A DNA stretch of 64,000 bases from Kribbella pittospori (GTDB lineage Bacteria; Actinomycetota; Actinomycetes; Propionibacteriales; Kribbellaceae), in NCBI RefSeq assembly GCF_004331465.1, contig NZ_SJKB01000019.1:62001-126000 (forward strand), in the 5' to 3' direction. Shown piece by piece: positions 1 to 8,917 of the stretch. The notes beneath the pieces were generated by a model that made no database searches, had not been told where the DNA came from, and saw only the letters and a program-made list of their open reading frames with translations. The number at the start of each line of letters is the position of its first letter. The stretch's first letter is position 1. The position numbers and the translations under genes were made by a program.

Positions 1-314
1 TCGCCCGTCCCGGAATGCGGCACGATCGTTCCGAACGTCGAGTGATGGTCCCCGTCGGCCAGTCCGCCGTGCTGGATCACGAAGCTTCCCGTTCTCCCGT
101 TCAAGCTGCCGACCACCCGCTCGGACGCGAGAAAGCCGTTGCCCTCGGCGCCGCGAACAGCCAGGACCTCGGCAACTCCGGTCCCCTCGATGGCACCGGA
201 GTACCGCTTGCTGATCGTGATCCGAACCAACTTCGGCCCCTCGGCAGGCTCGTCGTACGGCGTCTCCGTCCAGTCGACAATCTCAAACTTGGCCTCAATG
301 GTCTGTGAACTCAT
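1..314 (-). CDS. DUF3224 domain protein, cut by the window edge
   Basis: The reading frame starts at an ATG at 314 and runs leftwards off the window, so only the first 104 codons are present. The translation begins MSSQTIEAKFEIVDW and carries YSGAIEGTG, LNGRTGSFVIQHGG and FGTIVPHSGTG, which are the hallmark blocks of the DUF3224 family (an early SGxIEG turn, a GRxGSFxxxH block and a final VPxSGTG). This is a small, soluble, beta-rich family whose members are usually about 125-140 residues, so most of the protein is visible. No biochemical role is established that I know of. It has no visible partner in the window; the next gene on the right is divergent. Confidence 0.85.
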   Translation of the reverse strand, partial: MSSQTIEAKFEIVDWTETPYDEPAEGPKLVRITISKRYSGAIEGTGVAEVLAVRGAEGNGFLASERVVGSLNGRTGSFVIQHGGLADGDHHSTFGTIVPHSGTG

Positions 315-477
315 GCCCCGACACTAGTCAGCCACCGGATGCAGGCGAGCACCTCGCTGCCTGCTCTGACGACTAAGGGGTCTCAGCCGTTGATCTCAGG
401 GGGTTCGCCTGATGTGGCGTTCCGGCGCTCGGCCGCACGGTGAAGGAAGACGGCGAGCGTCGCCGTGAGGAGGAACC

Positions 478-747
478 ATGAAGCACATCTACGCCCTCGC
501 CGCCCTTCCCGTTCTGGCGTGCGGATTCGTTCTGGCCGGCTCCGCCCAAGCCTCGGCGCGAGTGATTTACCCCGAGGAGAGCTACTCCGGAAGTGTCGTG
601 GTCGTTCATGAGCCAGGACCGACGATCAGGGTCGACGACAACCTCGCTGAAGCCGTTCAAACAGGTGTTGGTGCCATCGGTGGGGCTGCTGTCGCCATGG
701 CGACGCTGTGGGCCTACCGGCGCCGCTACCCGGCTGGAGCGCACTGA
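478..747 (+). CDS. small secreted or membrane-anchored protein
   Basis: An 89-residue protein with an excellent ribosome binding site (GAGGAGGA, just before the ATG). Residues 1-28 look like a signal peptide (MKH, hydrophobic core, then SAQASA), residues 29-58 are polar, and residues about 61-79 form a Gly/Ala-rich hydrophobic segment followed by RRR. The likely topology is an exported protein with a C-terminal membrane anchor and a short basic cytoplasmic tail. I do not recognise the family. A strong hairpin follows the stop, so it is probably a monocistronic unit. Confidence 0.7.
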   Translation: MKHIYALAALPVLACGFVLAGSAQASARVIYPEESYSGSVVVVHEPGPTIRVDDNLAEAVQTGVGAIGGAAVAMATLWAYRRRYPAGAH

Positions 748-752
748 TCCCG

Positions 753-781
753 CAGCCGCCGCTCTGCCAGAGCGGCGGCTG
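753..781 (+). terminator. perfect 14-bp hairpin after the small envelope gene
   Basis: CAGCCGCCGCTCTG (753-766) is followed after one base by its exact reverse complement (768-781). There is no U-tract, as is common for actinobacterial terminators. It lies between the stop at 747 and the next start at 831, so it probably ends the first transcript; it could also act as an attenuator in the leader of the LuxR gene. Confidence 0.65.
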
Positions 782-830
782 AGGCTCACCCGCTGCAGAC
801 AGGACGGTGTGCGGCGGGGAGACTGGGGGG

Positions 831-3797
831 ATGGGGGTCGCGTCGCGGTCGCCGCGTATTGCCGGGCGGGTCGAGGAGTTGGCGAACCTCTCCGCGGTGA
901 TCCAGGGGGCGGCACAGAACGAACCCGCCGCGGCATTTGTGCACGGCGAGGCGGGGGTGGGTAAGACACGGCTGGTTTCGACAGCTTGTGATCTGGCGAG
1001 CGGTGTCACCGTGCTGTGGGGGCGCTGTGTGCGCTTCGGGGCGATCGATTCACCTTATGTTCCGCTGTTCAGTGCGCTGCAGGGTTGGCTTGAGGCGGCT
1101 TCACCCGCTGTGGTTGCCGAGGTTCTGGACGCCGTGCCGGGTGCCGGGGAACTCCTGCCGTCTCTCGGCGGCGGCGGCGCGCAGAGCCCGGTGCGGCTGC
1201 TGACGGTGCTGGATGGATTGGTGACTGCCATCGCATCGCACCAGCCGACAGTGCTGGTGGTTGACGACGTTCAATGGGCAGACGTTGCCTCACGCGATGC
1301 CTTGGCCTATCTCATCAACGGATTCCGGGCCCAGCGGCTGGCAGTCATCACCACCTACCGCGACGAGGAACTCGCCGTCGGAGACCCGATGCACAGTTGG
1401 CTTGCCGACCTGCGCCGGCTGCCGCTGGTCAGAGACATTCGGCTGCAACGTCTGACCAGGGACGAGACCGAGCAGCAACTGACCCTCATCATGGGTGGCC
1501 GGCCCGAGCAACGCTTGACGGACGCTGTGGTCCAGCGCTCCGACGGGAATCCCTATCTGAGCGAACTCCTCGTCCAAGGTCTGCCTGCGAGCACGCCGGA
1601 GCTGCCCACCGACCTGCCCGCCGAGCTCGCCGGCGCGCTGCTCGCGGCCTGGCACCGGCTCTCGACGCCTGCTCGCGAACTGGTCAGGATTCTCGCCGTC
1701 GCGGGGCGGCCCAGTGGCGTCGACGACTTGACCCTGGTCGCCACCGCGTTCGGGATCGGCCCGGAGGCGCTCAGCGCCGCGCTCGTCGAGGCCACCACGC
1801 GGGGCATCGTAGTCGCTCTCGACTCGGCCACCTGTTGGTTCCGGCATCCCCTACTCGCCGAGGTCCTCTATGCCACGTTCGTTCCCGGCGAGGCAGCGCC
1901 GTACCACGCGGCGTGGGCGAAGACCCTACAGACCGAGACTGCTGCCGGAATCGACGAAGTGCGGTGGCAGGGCGACCTGGCCCTGCACTACGAGGGCGCG
2001 CACGACCTGCCGGCGTGCCTCGAAGCCTCGCTGCGCGCGGCCGACCTCGCGAAGAGGATCAAGGCGATCCGGGAGGAAGCGGTGCACCTGCGTCGCGCCG
2101 CTCGGCTGTGGCCCGCCGTGCACCCCGAGGGCAGCGATGCCGATGCCGAGGTCGACCTGCTCGAGCGAGTCGGCCGGACCACGAGTCAGGTCGGCGAGAC
2201 TGACGCGAGTTACGCGGCGTGGTCTCGTGCACGTCAGTTGGTGGATCCGGCTGCCGATCCGCTGCGCGCAAGCCGTGTGCTCATCGAGTCGGCCGACAAA
2301 GCCTGGGAGACAGGCAACATCGCCGCAGAGCCGCTCGCCGAGGCGCGCCGTGCCGTCGAGCTGAGCCGGGAGTTCCCCGACAGCCCGGAGTACGCGATGG
2401 CCCTGGCCAACCTCGGCGACAGCGAAGCCTGGGTGGGCGACCTCGACTCGGCACAGCGGCACACTGACGAAGCGGTTCGGGTCGCACAGCGCTCGGAAGC
2501 CGTCGAAGCGCTGGCGATGGCGTACGACGCCCGAGCCTTCGCCTACTCGCGCGAGAAACAGTCCGATCGGGACAGTGCAGAAGCTCTACGGTTCGCCCTG
2601 CTGACAGGCGACCCATCGCTGATCGGCAAGGGGAGCTTGAGCAGATCCAACTACCTGCTTTACCGCGGGCGCGACCTCGAGAGTTGCCAGGCGGAGCTGA
2701 CCGGGTTCCACCAGATGCTTGAGGCCGGCGCAACGGGTGATGCCGTCTACCTCGGTGGCTCGGCCTCCCGATGGCTGATGGAGATGGCGGAGCTGACCGA
2801 GGCTTCCGTCGTACTCCGAGAATGCCTGTCCCTCACGGGCCCGCCGAACGGGGCCGCGAAGGTTCGTCTCAACGCTTCAGTGCTGGCCGTACGGCGAGGC
2901 GACGTGGAGTTGGCGCGGATCCATCTGCAGCGGGCGAAAGAGCTGATCCCGTCCCTCGAGGATCGTCCCGGGCTGGAGGCACCCCCGATCTTGTCGGAGT
3001 ACCTGCTCGCGACCGGCCGACCCGCTGCCGCCCTCGACCTGCTCGAACGCACGATGATCCCCCACTCCGTCGATCCCCGCGTCAACGACAGGATGCTGAT
3101 GTGGGGTGCACGAGCCGCGGCCGACCTCGCGCAGCACGCCAGGGACCACCGCGACACGACGGGGGAGAAGGCCGCTCAGGCCCGGCTCGACGACCTCGTC
3201 CGGATACGCGACAGCATCGCCTATCCGCCCTTCGAGGTCCTCGTGACGGACGACCCGATACAGCCCGCGATGAAGGCACTCTACGTCGCGGAATCCGCGC
3301 GCTGCCACGCCGACGCCCCCACCTCCGACCTCTGGGCCGAAGCTGTCGATTGCTGCGCGGCCGCCGGGATGAAATGGCAGCAAATGGTCGCGACCTGGCG
3401 CTGGGCCGCAGCCTTGCTTGACCAAGGCGACAGTCGCCGGATCGCCGCCGGATCGCTTCGGACAGCACACCGCCTCGCAATGGATCTTGGGGCGCTTCCG
3501 CTGCGGCAACGACTGGAAGAGCTGGCCACCCTCGCCGCCATCCCGCTCGACGAGCCACAGCCGTTGCTGCCGTCGGCGTCCGAACCATCGCCCTTCGACT
3601 CGTTGACCAGCCGGGAGCAGGAGGTGCTGTCCTACCTGGTCGCGGGTCGCACCTACCCCGAGATCGCGACGGCTTTGTTCATCAGTGAGAAGACAGTCAG
3701 CACACACGTCTCGCACGTGCTCCGGAAGACCGGAACGACCTCGCGGCGCCAAGTCGCAGCGCTCGCCTTGCGGCTAAATCAAACTCTCCCTCGCTGA
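831..3797 (+). CDS. LuxR-family regulator with N-terminal AAA/NB-ARC-type ATPase (LAL type)
   Basis: A large (988-residue) cytoplasmic ATP-dependent transcription regulator. A Walker A motif GEAGVGKT is at residues 39-46, a Walker B-like VLVVDDVQWAD near residue 140, then a long alpha-helical, TPR-like middle region, and a C-terminal LuxR helix-turn-helix at about residues 922-985 (LTSREQEVLSYLVAGRTYPE, then ISEKTVSTHV). This order is that of the large ATP-binding LuxR regulators. I start at the ATG at 831, which follows a G-rich stretch; an in-frame GTG at 807 would add eight residues. The target genes are not evident. Its 3' end overlaps the convergent XRE gene by 19 bp. Confidence 0.9.
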   Translation: MGVASRSPRIAGRVEELANLSAVIQGAAQNEPAAAFVHGEAGVGKTRLVSTACDLASGVTVLWGRCVRFGAIDSPYVPLFSALQGWLEAASPAVVAEVLDAVPGAGELLPSLGGGGAQSPVRLLTVLDGLVTAIASHQPTVLVVDDVQWADVASRDALAYLINGFRAQRLAVITTYRDEELAVGDPMHSWLADLRRLPLVRDIRLQRLTRDETEQQLTLIMGGRPEQRLTDAVVQRSDGNPYLSELLVQGLPASTPELPTDLPAELAGALLAAWHRLSTPARELVRILAVAGRPSGVDDLTLVATAFGIGPEALSAALVEATTRGIVVALDSATCWFRHPLLAEVLYATFVPGEAAPYHAAWAKTLQTETAAGIDEVRWQGDLALHYEGAHDLPACLEASLRAADLAKRIKAIREEAVHLRRAARLWPAVHPEGSDADAEVDLLERVGRTTSQVGETDASYAAWSRARQLVDPAADPLRASRVLIESADKAWETGNIAAEPLAEARRAVELSREFPDSPEYAMALANLGDSEAWVGDLDSAQRHTDEAVRVAQRSEAVEALAMAYDARAFAYSREKQSDRDSAEALRFALLTGDPSLIGKGSLSRSNYLLYRGRDLESCQAELTGFHQMLEAGATGDAVYLGGSASRWLMEMAELTEASVVLRECLSLTGPPNGAAKVRLNASVLAVRRGDVELARIHLQRAKELIPSLEDRPGLEAPPILSEYLLATGRPAAALDLLERTMIPHSVDPRVNDRMLMWGARAAADLAQHARDHRDTTGEKAAQARLDDLVRIRDSIAYPPFEVLVTDDPIQPAMKALYVAESARCHADAPTSDLWAEAVDCCAAAGMKWQQMVATWRWAAALLDQGDSRRIAAGSLRTAHRLAMDLGALPLRQRLEELATLAAIPLDEPQPLLPSASEPSPFDSLTSREQEVLSYLVAGRTYPEIATALFISEKTVSTHVSHVLRKTGTTSRRQVAALALRLNQTLPR

Positions 3798-4612
3798 GGG
3801 TGCCCCGCTGCGGTCAGCCGGTGCCAGGTGGCTCGGGTGGGTTGGTTTGCGGGGAAGAAGGCTTCGACGCGGAGTTCCTGGGCGGTGACGTCGACTGGGG
3901 TGCCGATGGTGGAGACGACGGAGAACAGGTCGACCACCTGGTCGCCGAGGGCGAACTGTACGTCGAGCACGGGGACAGATGGTGCGGTGACGGATTGCCC
4001 GGCGAGTACGGCGCTGACGTCTGGGCGGGAGCGTAGGCGGCGTACGAGCTCGGCGGTGTCTCGGTCGAAGACGCCGCCAACGGCCTCGCGGGCGGCGCGT
4101 TCGAGCAGGGCCGGGGCGACCGAGGACCAGTTGAGCACGGCCGCGCGGACAGGGCCGGGCTCGATCATCAGCCGCAGCACGTTCGTCGGGTCCGGTAGTG
4201 GGTCAGGGGCGAGCAGGGTGCCGAACAGGTGCGAGGCGCCGCGGTTCGCCCGCAGTACGTTCCAGCCGCGGTCCATCACGACAGCCGGGTAGGGCTCGTG
4301 CTGCTCGAGCATCGACGCCAGCGCCTCCTCCACCCGGGCGAGCTGTGCGCTGCCGAGCGCAGCCGTCGGGTAGAGCGGGGCGAACCCGGCGGCGAGCAGC
4401 AGTCCGTTCCGTTCCCGCAGCGGTACGTCGAGGGCCTGCGCCAGCCGCACCACCATCTCCCGGCTCGGCTGGGACCGTCCGGTCTCGACGAAGCTCACGT
4501 ACCGCGGTGTCGACCCGGCGGCCGAGGCGAGGTCCAGCTGGCTGAACCGCCGTACCGATCGCCAGTGCCGCAACAAGTCGCCGAACTCGGCCTCCGCCGG
4601 TGCTGCCCGCAT
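3779..4612 (-). CDS. XRE-family regulator with MmyB-like ligand-binding domain
   Basis: A 277-residue regulator. The N-terminal 70 residues form an XRE helix-turn-helix (FGDLLRHWRSVRRFSQLDLA, then GSTPRYVSFVETGRSQPS). The rest matches the MmyB-like (PAS-type) ligand-binding domain: EPYPAVVMDRGWNVLRANRG, a long helical region and the ending FFPANQPTRATWHRLTAAGH. I start at the ATG at 4612, which is directly before the helix-turn-helix; the frame stays open to 4852 but that extension has no family similarity. It is divergent from the CMD-family gene at 4732, and such regulators usually control the gene opposite. The 119-bp gap between them should hold the operator. Confidence 0.9.
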   Translation of the reverse strand: MRAAPAEAEFGDLLRHWRSVRRFSQLDLASAAGSTPRYVSFVETGRSQPSREMVVRLAQALDVPLRERNGLLLAAGFAPLYPTAALGSAQLARVEEALASMLEQHEPYPAVVMDRGWNVLRANRGASHLFGTLLAPDPLPDPTNVLRLMIEPGPVRAAVLNWSSVAPALLERAAREAVGGVFDRDTAELVRRLRSRPDVSAVLAGQSVTAPSVPVLDVQFALGDQVVDLFSVVSTIGTPVDVTAQELRVEAFFPANQPTRATWHRLTAAGHPQRGRV

Positions 4613-4731
4613 GCGGCCCAGGATAGGCGCCGCAACGCGGCGATTCCCTTCCCCACGAGGGAATCGCGCCACCACACCGCCGCGCAGCACGCTGTCCTGA
4701 CACGGCCGCGCCCGTCGGCCGCAAGGAGAGA

Positions 4732-5286
4732 ATGATGGATCTGACTGTTCACACCACGAGTACGGCGCCCGCCGAGTCGAAGGCGCTCCTGGAAGGCATC
4801 GCCGAGGACCTCGGTTTCGTGCCGAACCTGGCGGCCGCGACGGCCACATCACCCGCGCTGCTGGCCGGGTTCGACGGGCTGCGGCGAGCGGTCGCCGGCG
4901 GAGCGCTCGACCCGGTGCTGCGAGAGACGGCCGGCCTTGCCGTCGGCGTTGCGGTCGACAACCGGTACGGCGTTGCGTTCCACAGCACCGTACTCACGGC
5001 CCTCGGCGCCACACCGGAAGACCTCGAGCGGATGCGCGCCGGAGACGAGCCCGCGGATGCCACTGCGGCGGCCGTCTACGCACTCGCACGCGAGCTCGTG
5101 CTCACCCGAGGAAAGGTTGCTGAGGGCACCGTTCGGCGTACGACCGAAGCCGGCCTGTCTGACACGGATGTGCTGGAGATCGTCGCCGAAAGCACCTTTG
5201 CCGGCCTGGTCGGCACCCTGGACAACCTCGCCGGCCGAGTCGCCCTCGACCAACCGTTGCGCCCGGCAACCTGGTCGGCACCGTAG
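4732..5286 (+). CDS. carboxymuconolactone-decarboxylase-family (AhpD-like) protein without the CxxC pair
   Basis: A 184-residue all-helical protein resembling the CMD/AhpD family: residues 62-90 (LRETAGLAVGVAVDNRYG, then VAFHST) correspond to the core that normally carries E...CxxC...H. Glu65 and His84 are present, but the two cysteines are absent (the segment reads VDNRYGVAFH), so peroxidase-type thiol chemistry is unlikely. AAGGAGAG lies just before two consecutive ATGs (4732 and 4735). It is divergent from the XRE/MmyB gene, its likely regulator, and converges on the membrane-protein gene with a 4-bp gap. Confidence 0.8.
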   Translation: MMDLTVHTTSTAPAESKALLEGIAEDLGFVPNLAAATATSPALLAGFDGLRRAVAGGALDPVLRETAGLAVGVAVDNRYGVAFHSTVLTALGATPEDLERMRAGDEPADATAAAVYALARELVLTRGKVAEGTVRRTTEAGLSDTDVLEIVAESTFAGLVGTLDNLAGRVALDQPLRPATWSAP

Positions 5287-5290
5287 AGAC

Positions 5291-5974
5291 TCAGTTCGCC
5301 GGCACGGGTCCAGATGTGGTGGCCAGATGCGGCTGATCGTGTCGGCTGTGCACGAACCGGTGTGCGGCCAGCGCCCAGCCCCACATCAGCGGCAGTAGCG
5401 CGTTGCCCATCGACGTGACGTCGGTGATCGCGAAGAAGAATGGCAGGAACGCGATCAGCAGCCAGGCCGTGGTGCGGGGCCGAAAACTCCTGCGCAGCAG
5501 TGTGATTCCCAGGGCGATGCCGCCGACACCGATGAGCGCGAAGGCCACCAGTCCGACGACGAACATTTGCTCGGTCCACGGCGTGTAGTAGTCGCCGGCG
5601 ACCGACAGGGTCAGGAGTGCGTACGCCGCGAGTTGGATCCGCCAGAGCCACTTCTCGACGCCTTGCGGTTGGCGGCGACGGTAAACCAGGTAAGCCGCGG
5701 CGGCGAAGGCCAGGCAGATCGGCAGCCAGATCTTTCCGTAGGTCCAATAGACGTAGTACGGGTCTGCCCAATCGAGCAGCGGTCGGAGCGCGCCGATCGC
5801 CGGTACGGCCCAGGCGCGGGTGAGCGGCAGTTCAAGATCCCCAGGATGGCTGTTGATCCGAGCCAGCGCATGCAGTTCGCCGGCGACGGTGCCGAATGCC
5901 GCCATCGCCCAGGCGGCGACACTGATGCGCCGCGCCGTCGCCGGCGTGAGGTCGGTCCCTGTGTGATGTCGCAT
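5291..5974 (-). CDS. polytopic membrane protein of the two-component-linked paralogue pair (copy 1)
   Basis: A 227-residue integral membrane protein with about five or six hydrophobic segments. I start at the ATG at 5974, preceded by AAGGAGACGG. It is homologous to the protein at 14544-15209: both share an early HALAR block, then RxLxPLLDWxDxxxVYxxYG and KxW, followed by basic residues and three or four more helices. I know no function for this family. It is divergent from the DesK-type kinase at 6146, and the paralogue has the same arrangement with its own kinase, so it is probably a target or sensor partner of that two-component system. Confidence 0.8.
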   Translation of the reverse strand: MRHHTGTDLTPATARRISVAAWAMAAFGTVAGELHALARINSHPGDLELPLTRAWAVPAIGALRPLLDWADPYYVYWTYGKIWLPICLAFAAAAYLVYRRRQPQGVEKWLWRIQLAAYALLTLSVAGDYYTPWTEQMFVVGLVAFALIGVGGIALGITLLRRSFRPRTTAWLLIAFLPFFFAITDVTSMGNALLPLMWGWALAAHRFVHSRHDQPHLATTSGPVPAN

Positions 5975-6145
5975 GTCCGTCTCCTTGTCTGATGACCGGT
6001 CTGCCCGGTCCTTGCTGCGAAGGTATGGACCAGAGCCGCGTGCCGTCGTCGTGCGCGCGCAGGACCGACGTGGAACCACAGCAGGATTCCCAGCTCGTTC
6101 TCGGGGAGGAGGCCGGCGGGGTCTCGGCGGCGTACCGTCCGAGAT

Positions 6146-7300
6146 GTGAGCCGCCGTAACTGGGTCTTCGATGTCGCCGTCGCGGCAGTGGTCGGCCTGC
6201 TGGGCCAGCTCGAGGCGTGGTGGGGGATCGGGGCCACGCACCGGCAGGGGCCGCTGTGGGCGCAGTCGCTGCTGTATGCCGTTACGGCACTACTTCTCGT
6301 AGTTCGTCGCGTACGCCCCCTCACTGTCCTAGTAGCTGTGGTGGCGGTCTCGGCGGCGGAGTTCGCCCTGTTCGGCTCGCCGGAGGGAGACGGGGTCGCG
6401 CTGGCGTCGCTGGTCGCGATCTACAGCGTCGGACGGTACGTCGAGGCGCGGCGGGCGGTGCTCGGACTCGTGCTCGGCGTTGCCCTGTGGGTCAGCTGGG
6501 CGGGCTTCGATCCGCTGAACGACGATCTCGCCGAACGCTTCGACGCGGTCGTCTGGCTCGCGCCGTGGGTGATCGCCTGGCTGGTTGGCGCGCTGGTGCG
6601 CATGACGCTGCTCTACCGCGAACAGCGGCGAGTGACCCGCGCGCAGGCCGCGTCGAGAGCCGTGGCCGAGGAGCGCAACCGGATCGCACGCGAGCTGCAC
6701 GACGTCATCGGGCACAGCGTGAGCGTCATGACTGTTCAGGCCTCGGCGGTACGGCGCCGGCTCACCGACGAGCAGGTGGCCGAGCGCGAGGCGCTCGAAA
6801 CCGTGGAGGCGGTTGGGCGCGAGGCGCTCGCCGAGATGCGGCGGATGGTCGGAGTGCTCCGCCACGGCGAGGACACCTCCGCCGACCAGGAACGCGAGCC
6901 GGTCCCTGGGCTGGATCAACTCGACCGGCTCGTCGGCAAGTTCCGCTCTGCCGGGCTGCCCGTCGAGCTCCTGGTCACAGGGGAGGCCCGGAGCCTCGCG
7001 CCGGGGCTGGACCTGACGGCATACCGGCTCGTGCAGGAGGGGCTGACCAACACCTTCCGGCACGCACAGAATCCGCACCGCGCCGAGGTGATGATCGACT
7101 ACGGACTGGACCGGCTCCAGCTCGCAGTGCGCGACGACGGCCAGCCATCACGGCCGGCCCAAGCCCAGCATCGCGAGGCCGGCAACGGCCTGCTCGGTCT
7201 GCGCGAGCGGGTCGCGATCTACGGCGGCTCGCTCGTCGCGCAGACCCGGCCGGAGGGTGGCTTCGAGTTGGTCGCCATGCTGCCGTTGGAGCCGACATGA
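6146..7300 (+). CDS. DesK/NarL-type sensor histidine kinase (copy 1)
   Basis: A 384-residue membrane sensor kinase. The N-terminal 160 residues hold about four to six hydrophobic helices, followed by a coiled segment and the HisKA_3 box ERNRIARELHDVIGHSVSVM with the phospho-accepting His185. The C-terminal third is the HATPase domain (VQEGLTNTFRHA, then GNGLLGLRERVAIYGGS). It starts with GTG at 6146. The stop overlaps the ATG of the response regulator (ATGA), which implies translational coupling. The signal is unknown. A second kinase at 13280-14410 has the same layout, with its histidine at the same residue number. Confidence 0.92.
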   Translation: MSRRNWVFDVAVAAVVGLLGQLEAWWGIGATHRQGPLWAQSLLYAVTALLLVVRRVRPLTVLVAVVAVSAAEFALFGSPEGDGVALASLVAIYSVGRYVEARRAVLGLVLGVALWVSWAGFDPLNDDLAERFDAVVWLAPWVIAWLVGALVRMTLLYREQRRVTRAQAASRAVAEERNRIARELHDVIGHSVSVMTVQASAVRRRLTDEQVAEREALETVEAVGREALAEMRRMVGVLRHGEDTSADQEREPVPGLDQLDRLVGKFRSAGLPVELLVTGEARSLAPGLDLTAYRLVQEGLTNTFRHAQNPHRAEVMIDYGLDRLQLAVRDDGQPSRPAQAQHREAGNGLLGLRERVAIYGGSLVAQTRPEGGFELVAMLPLEPT

Positions 7301-8004
7301 GCCACTCGGTATCTCCATCAACAGACTCGCGTGCTGCCGGCACCATCGGCGCGCTGATCGTCGACGACCAGGCGCTGGTTCGGGCCGGGTTCCGCATGAT
7401 CCTCGAAATCGAGCCGGACATCACCATTGTCGGCGAGGCTGCCGACGGCGCCCAGGCGCTCGAGCTGGCCGCACAGCTGCGCCCCGACATCGTGCTGATG
7501 GACGTACGGATGCCCACCATGGATGGCATCGAGGCCACTCGCCGCCTACTGGCCGACCCCACCAGCCGATCGCGGGTCATCATGCTGACGACCTTCGACA
7601 CCGACCAATACGTCTTCGACGCGCTCCGGGCCGGAGCGAGTGGATTCCTGATCAAGGACGCGCGGCCCGAACTGCTGGTCGCAGGAATCCGCGCCGTGCA
7701 CACCGGTGAATCCCTGCTCGCTCCGTCCGTGACCCGCCGAATGATCGAGTCGTTCCTTCAGCAACCGCGGACGACCGATGCCGCCGGGCTCGCCCGGTAT
7801 GAGACGCTCACCGCTCGAGAACAGGAAACGCTGCGACACCTGGCCCGCGGACTGACGAACTCCGAGATCGCCGCGACCCTGTTCGTGTCGGAAACAACGG
7901 TGAAGACCCACGTCGGGCACGTCTTGATGAAACTCGGCCTGCGCGACCGGGTGCAGGCCGTCATCTACGCCTACGAAGCCGGATTGGTCACCCGGCTCAG
8001 CTAG
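7297..8004 (+). CDS. NarL/FixJ-family response regulator (copy 1)
   Basis: A 235-residue response regulator. The receiver domain (residues 17-135) has the acidic pair VDDQ near residue 23, the phospho-acceptor Asp69 in DIVLMDVRMP, a Thr in MLTTFD and a Lys in FLIKDA. The C-terminal LuxR helix-turn-helix (about 165-225) reads LTAREQETLRHLARGLTN, then VSETTVKTHV. It overlaps the kinase stop by 4 bp and is its cognate partner. Its likely targets are its own operon and the divergent membrane gene at 5974. It converges with the next gene with an 8-bp overlap. Confidence 0.93.
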   Translation: MSHSVSPSTDSRAAGTIGALIVDDQALVRAGFRMILEIEPDITIVGEAADGAQALELAAQLRPDIVLMDVRMPTMDGIEATRRLLADPTSRSRVIMLTTFDTDQYVFDALRAGASGFLIKDARPELLVAGIRAVHTGESLLAPSVTRRMIESFLQQPRTTDAAGLARYETLTAREQETLRHLARGLTNSEIAATLFVSETTVKTHVGHVLMKLGLRDRVQAVIYAYEAGLVTRLS

Positions 8005-8623
8005 TCAGGACGCGGGATCTCAGGGCGAGGTCGTCCATTGTTTCCAGGACGCGCAGGTGGGTGACGCGGACCGGGATTCGCAGGGGTTGGAAGGTTGCCA
8101 CGAGGTGGCGGAGTTCGGCGTACGCCTTGCCGGTGACGTCTGAGGTCAGCTGGAGGTAGCCCGCCAGCAGCGGCCGGTCGGCGGCGAGCGCTAGGGCGGC
8201 TTGTTCGTTGGCCGGCTCGACCGGAAGGTAGATGCGGCCGGTGTTGAACTGGCCGATCCACGGTCCGCGGATGACGAGATCGATCGGTACGTCGAGGGTT
8301 CGTGGTTCGTCACTGCCGTGGACGAGTGTCGCGTGGACCCGGTCGGCTCTCAGCTCGAGTCCTCGCCACCACACCAGCTCGGCCAGACTGGAATCAGCCA
8401 GCGCCGACAGGAACGGCTCCGGGCGCGGGTCCGGTAGTGGGACGACCAATGAGCGCGCGGGCGGCCAGAACTCACCCGGCCCGGGATCCGGCCCGAGCTG
8501 ATCGCGAGGCCGGTCGGTGAGTAGCGGGAGATGCCGCGTCCGATAGCGCTCGTCCAGCCGCAGTACGTCGTACTTGTCCCACTCGTACTGCTGGCCGGCC
8601 AGCACGCTCAACACATCAGGCAT
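7997..8623 (-). CDS. uncharacterised protein coupled to a DUF167 gene
   Basis: A 208-residue soluble protein that I do not recognise. It starts at the ATG at 8623, overlapping the end of the DUF167 gene by 8 bp, which supports this start over the upstream open frame. It has no signal peptide or membrane segment. It contains an acidic N-terminus (QQYEWDKYDVLRLDERYRTR), a proline-rich stretch near residues 40-60 and a basic C-terminus. The tight overlap indicates co-expression with the DUF167 protein, but gives no function. Confidence 0.7.
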   Translation of the reverse strand: MPDVLSVLAGQQYEWDKYDVLRLDERYRTRHLPLLTDRPRDQLGPDPGPGEFWPPARSLVVPLPDPRPEPFLSALADSSLAELVWWRGLELRADRVHATLVHGSDEPRTLDVPIDLVIRGPWIGQFNTGRIYLPVEPANEQAALALAADRPLLAGYLQLTSDVTGKAYAELRHLVATFQPLRIPVRVTHLRVLETMDDLALRSRVLTS

Positions 8624-8912
8624 CGCGATCCCCCAACCGGCCGAGGAGCCCCTCGAGTCTGGACCGAATCTCGGTGTCATCGCCCTCGACCTCGACCAGC
8701 TTGTCCCGGCTGGTCGCGCCTCGCACAAGTGTCACGGCAGTACGTCGTACGCCGAACGCCGCCGCGATCGCCTCCAGGCCCGCCTTCGTCGCCTGACCTT
8801 CCACCGCACGGGCCGCCACCGCGACCACCAGGGCCGGGCCGGCCGGACCGTCGTACCGGCCACCGACGGCGGTCCGCGAGGCGCCCGCCTTGACCCGCAA
8901 CAGAATTCTCAT
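8616..8912 (-). CDS. DUF167 (YggU-like) family protein
   Basis: A 98-residue protein of the DUF167/YggU family. It has the typical start MRILLRVKAGASR, a central ALVVAVAARAVEGQA with the following helix GLEAIAAAFGV, and the family's V.LVRGATSRDKLVEVEG ending. The fold is a small alpha/beta domain; the biochemical role is not known. It is transcribed with the downstream gene at 8623 (8-bp overlap) and sits 5 bp downstream of the stop of the TetR gene on the same strand, so the three may form one operon. Confidence 0.9.
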   Translation of the reverse strand: MRILLRVKAGASRTAVGGRYDGPAGPALVVAVAARAVEGQATKAGLEAIAAAFGVRRTAVTLVRGATSRDKLVEVEGDDTEIRSRLEGLLGRLGDRDA

Positions 8913-8917
8913 GCTGT

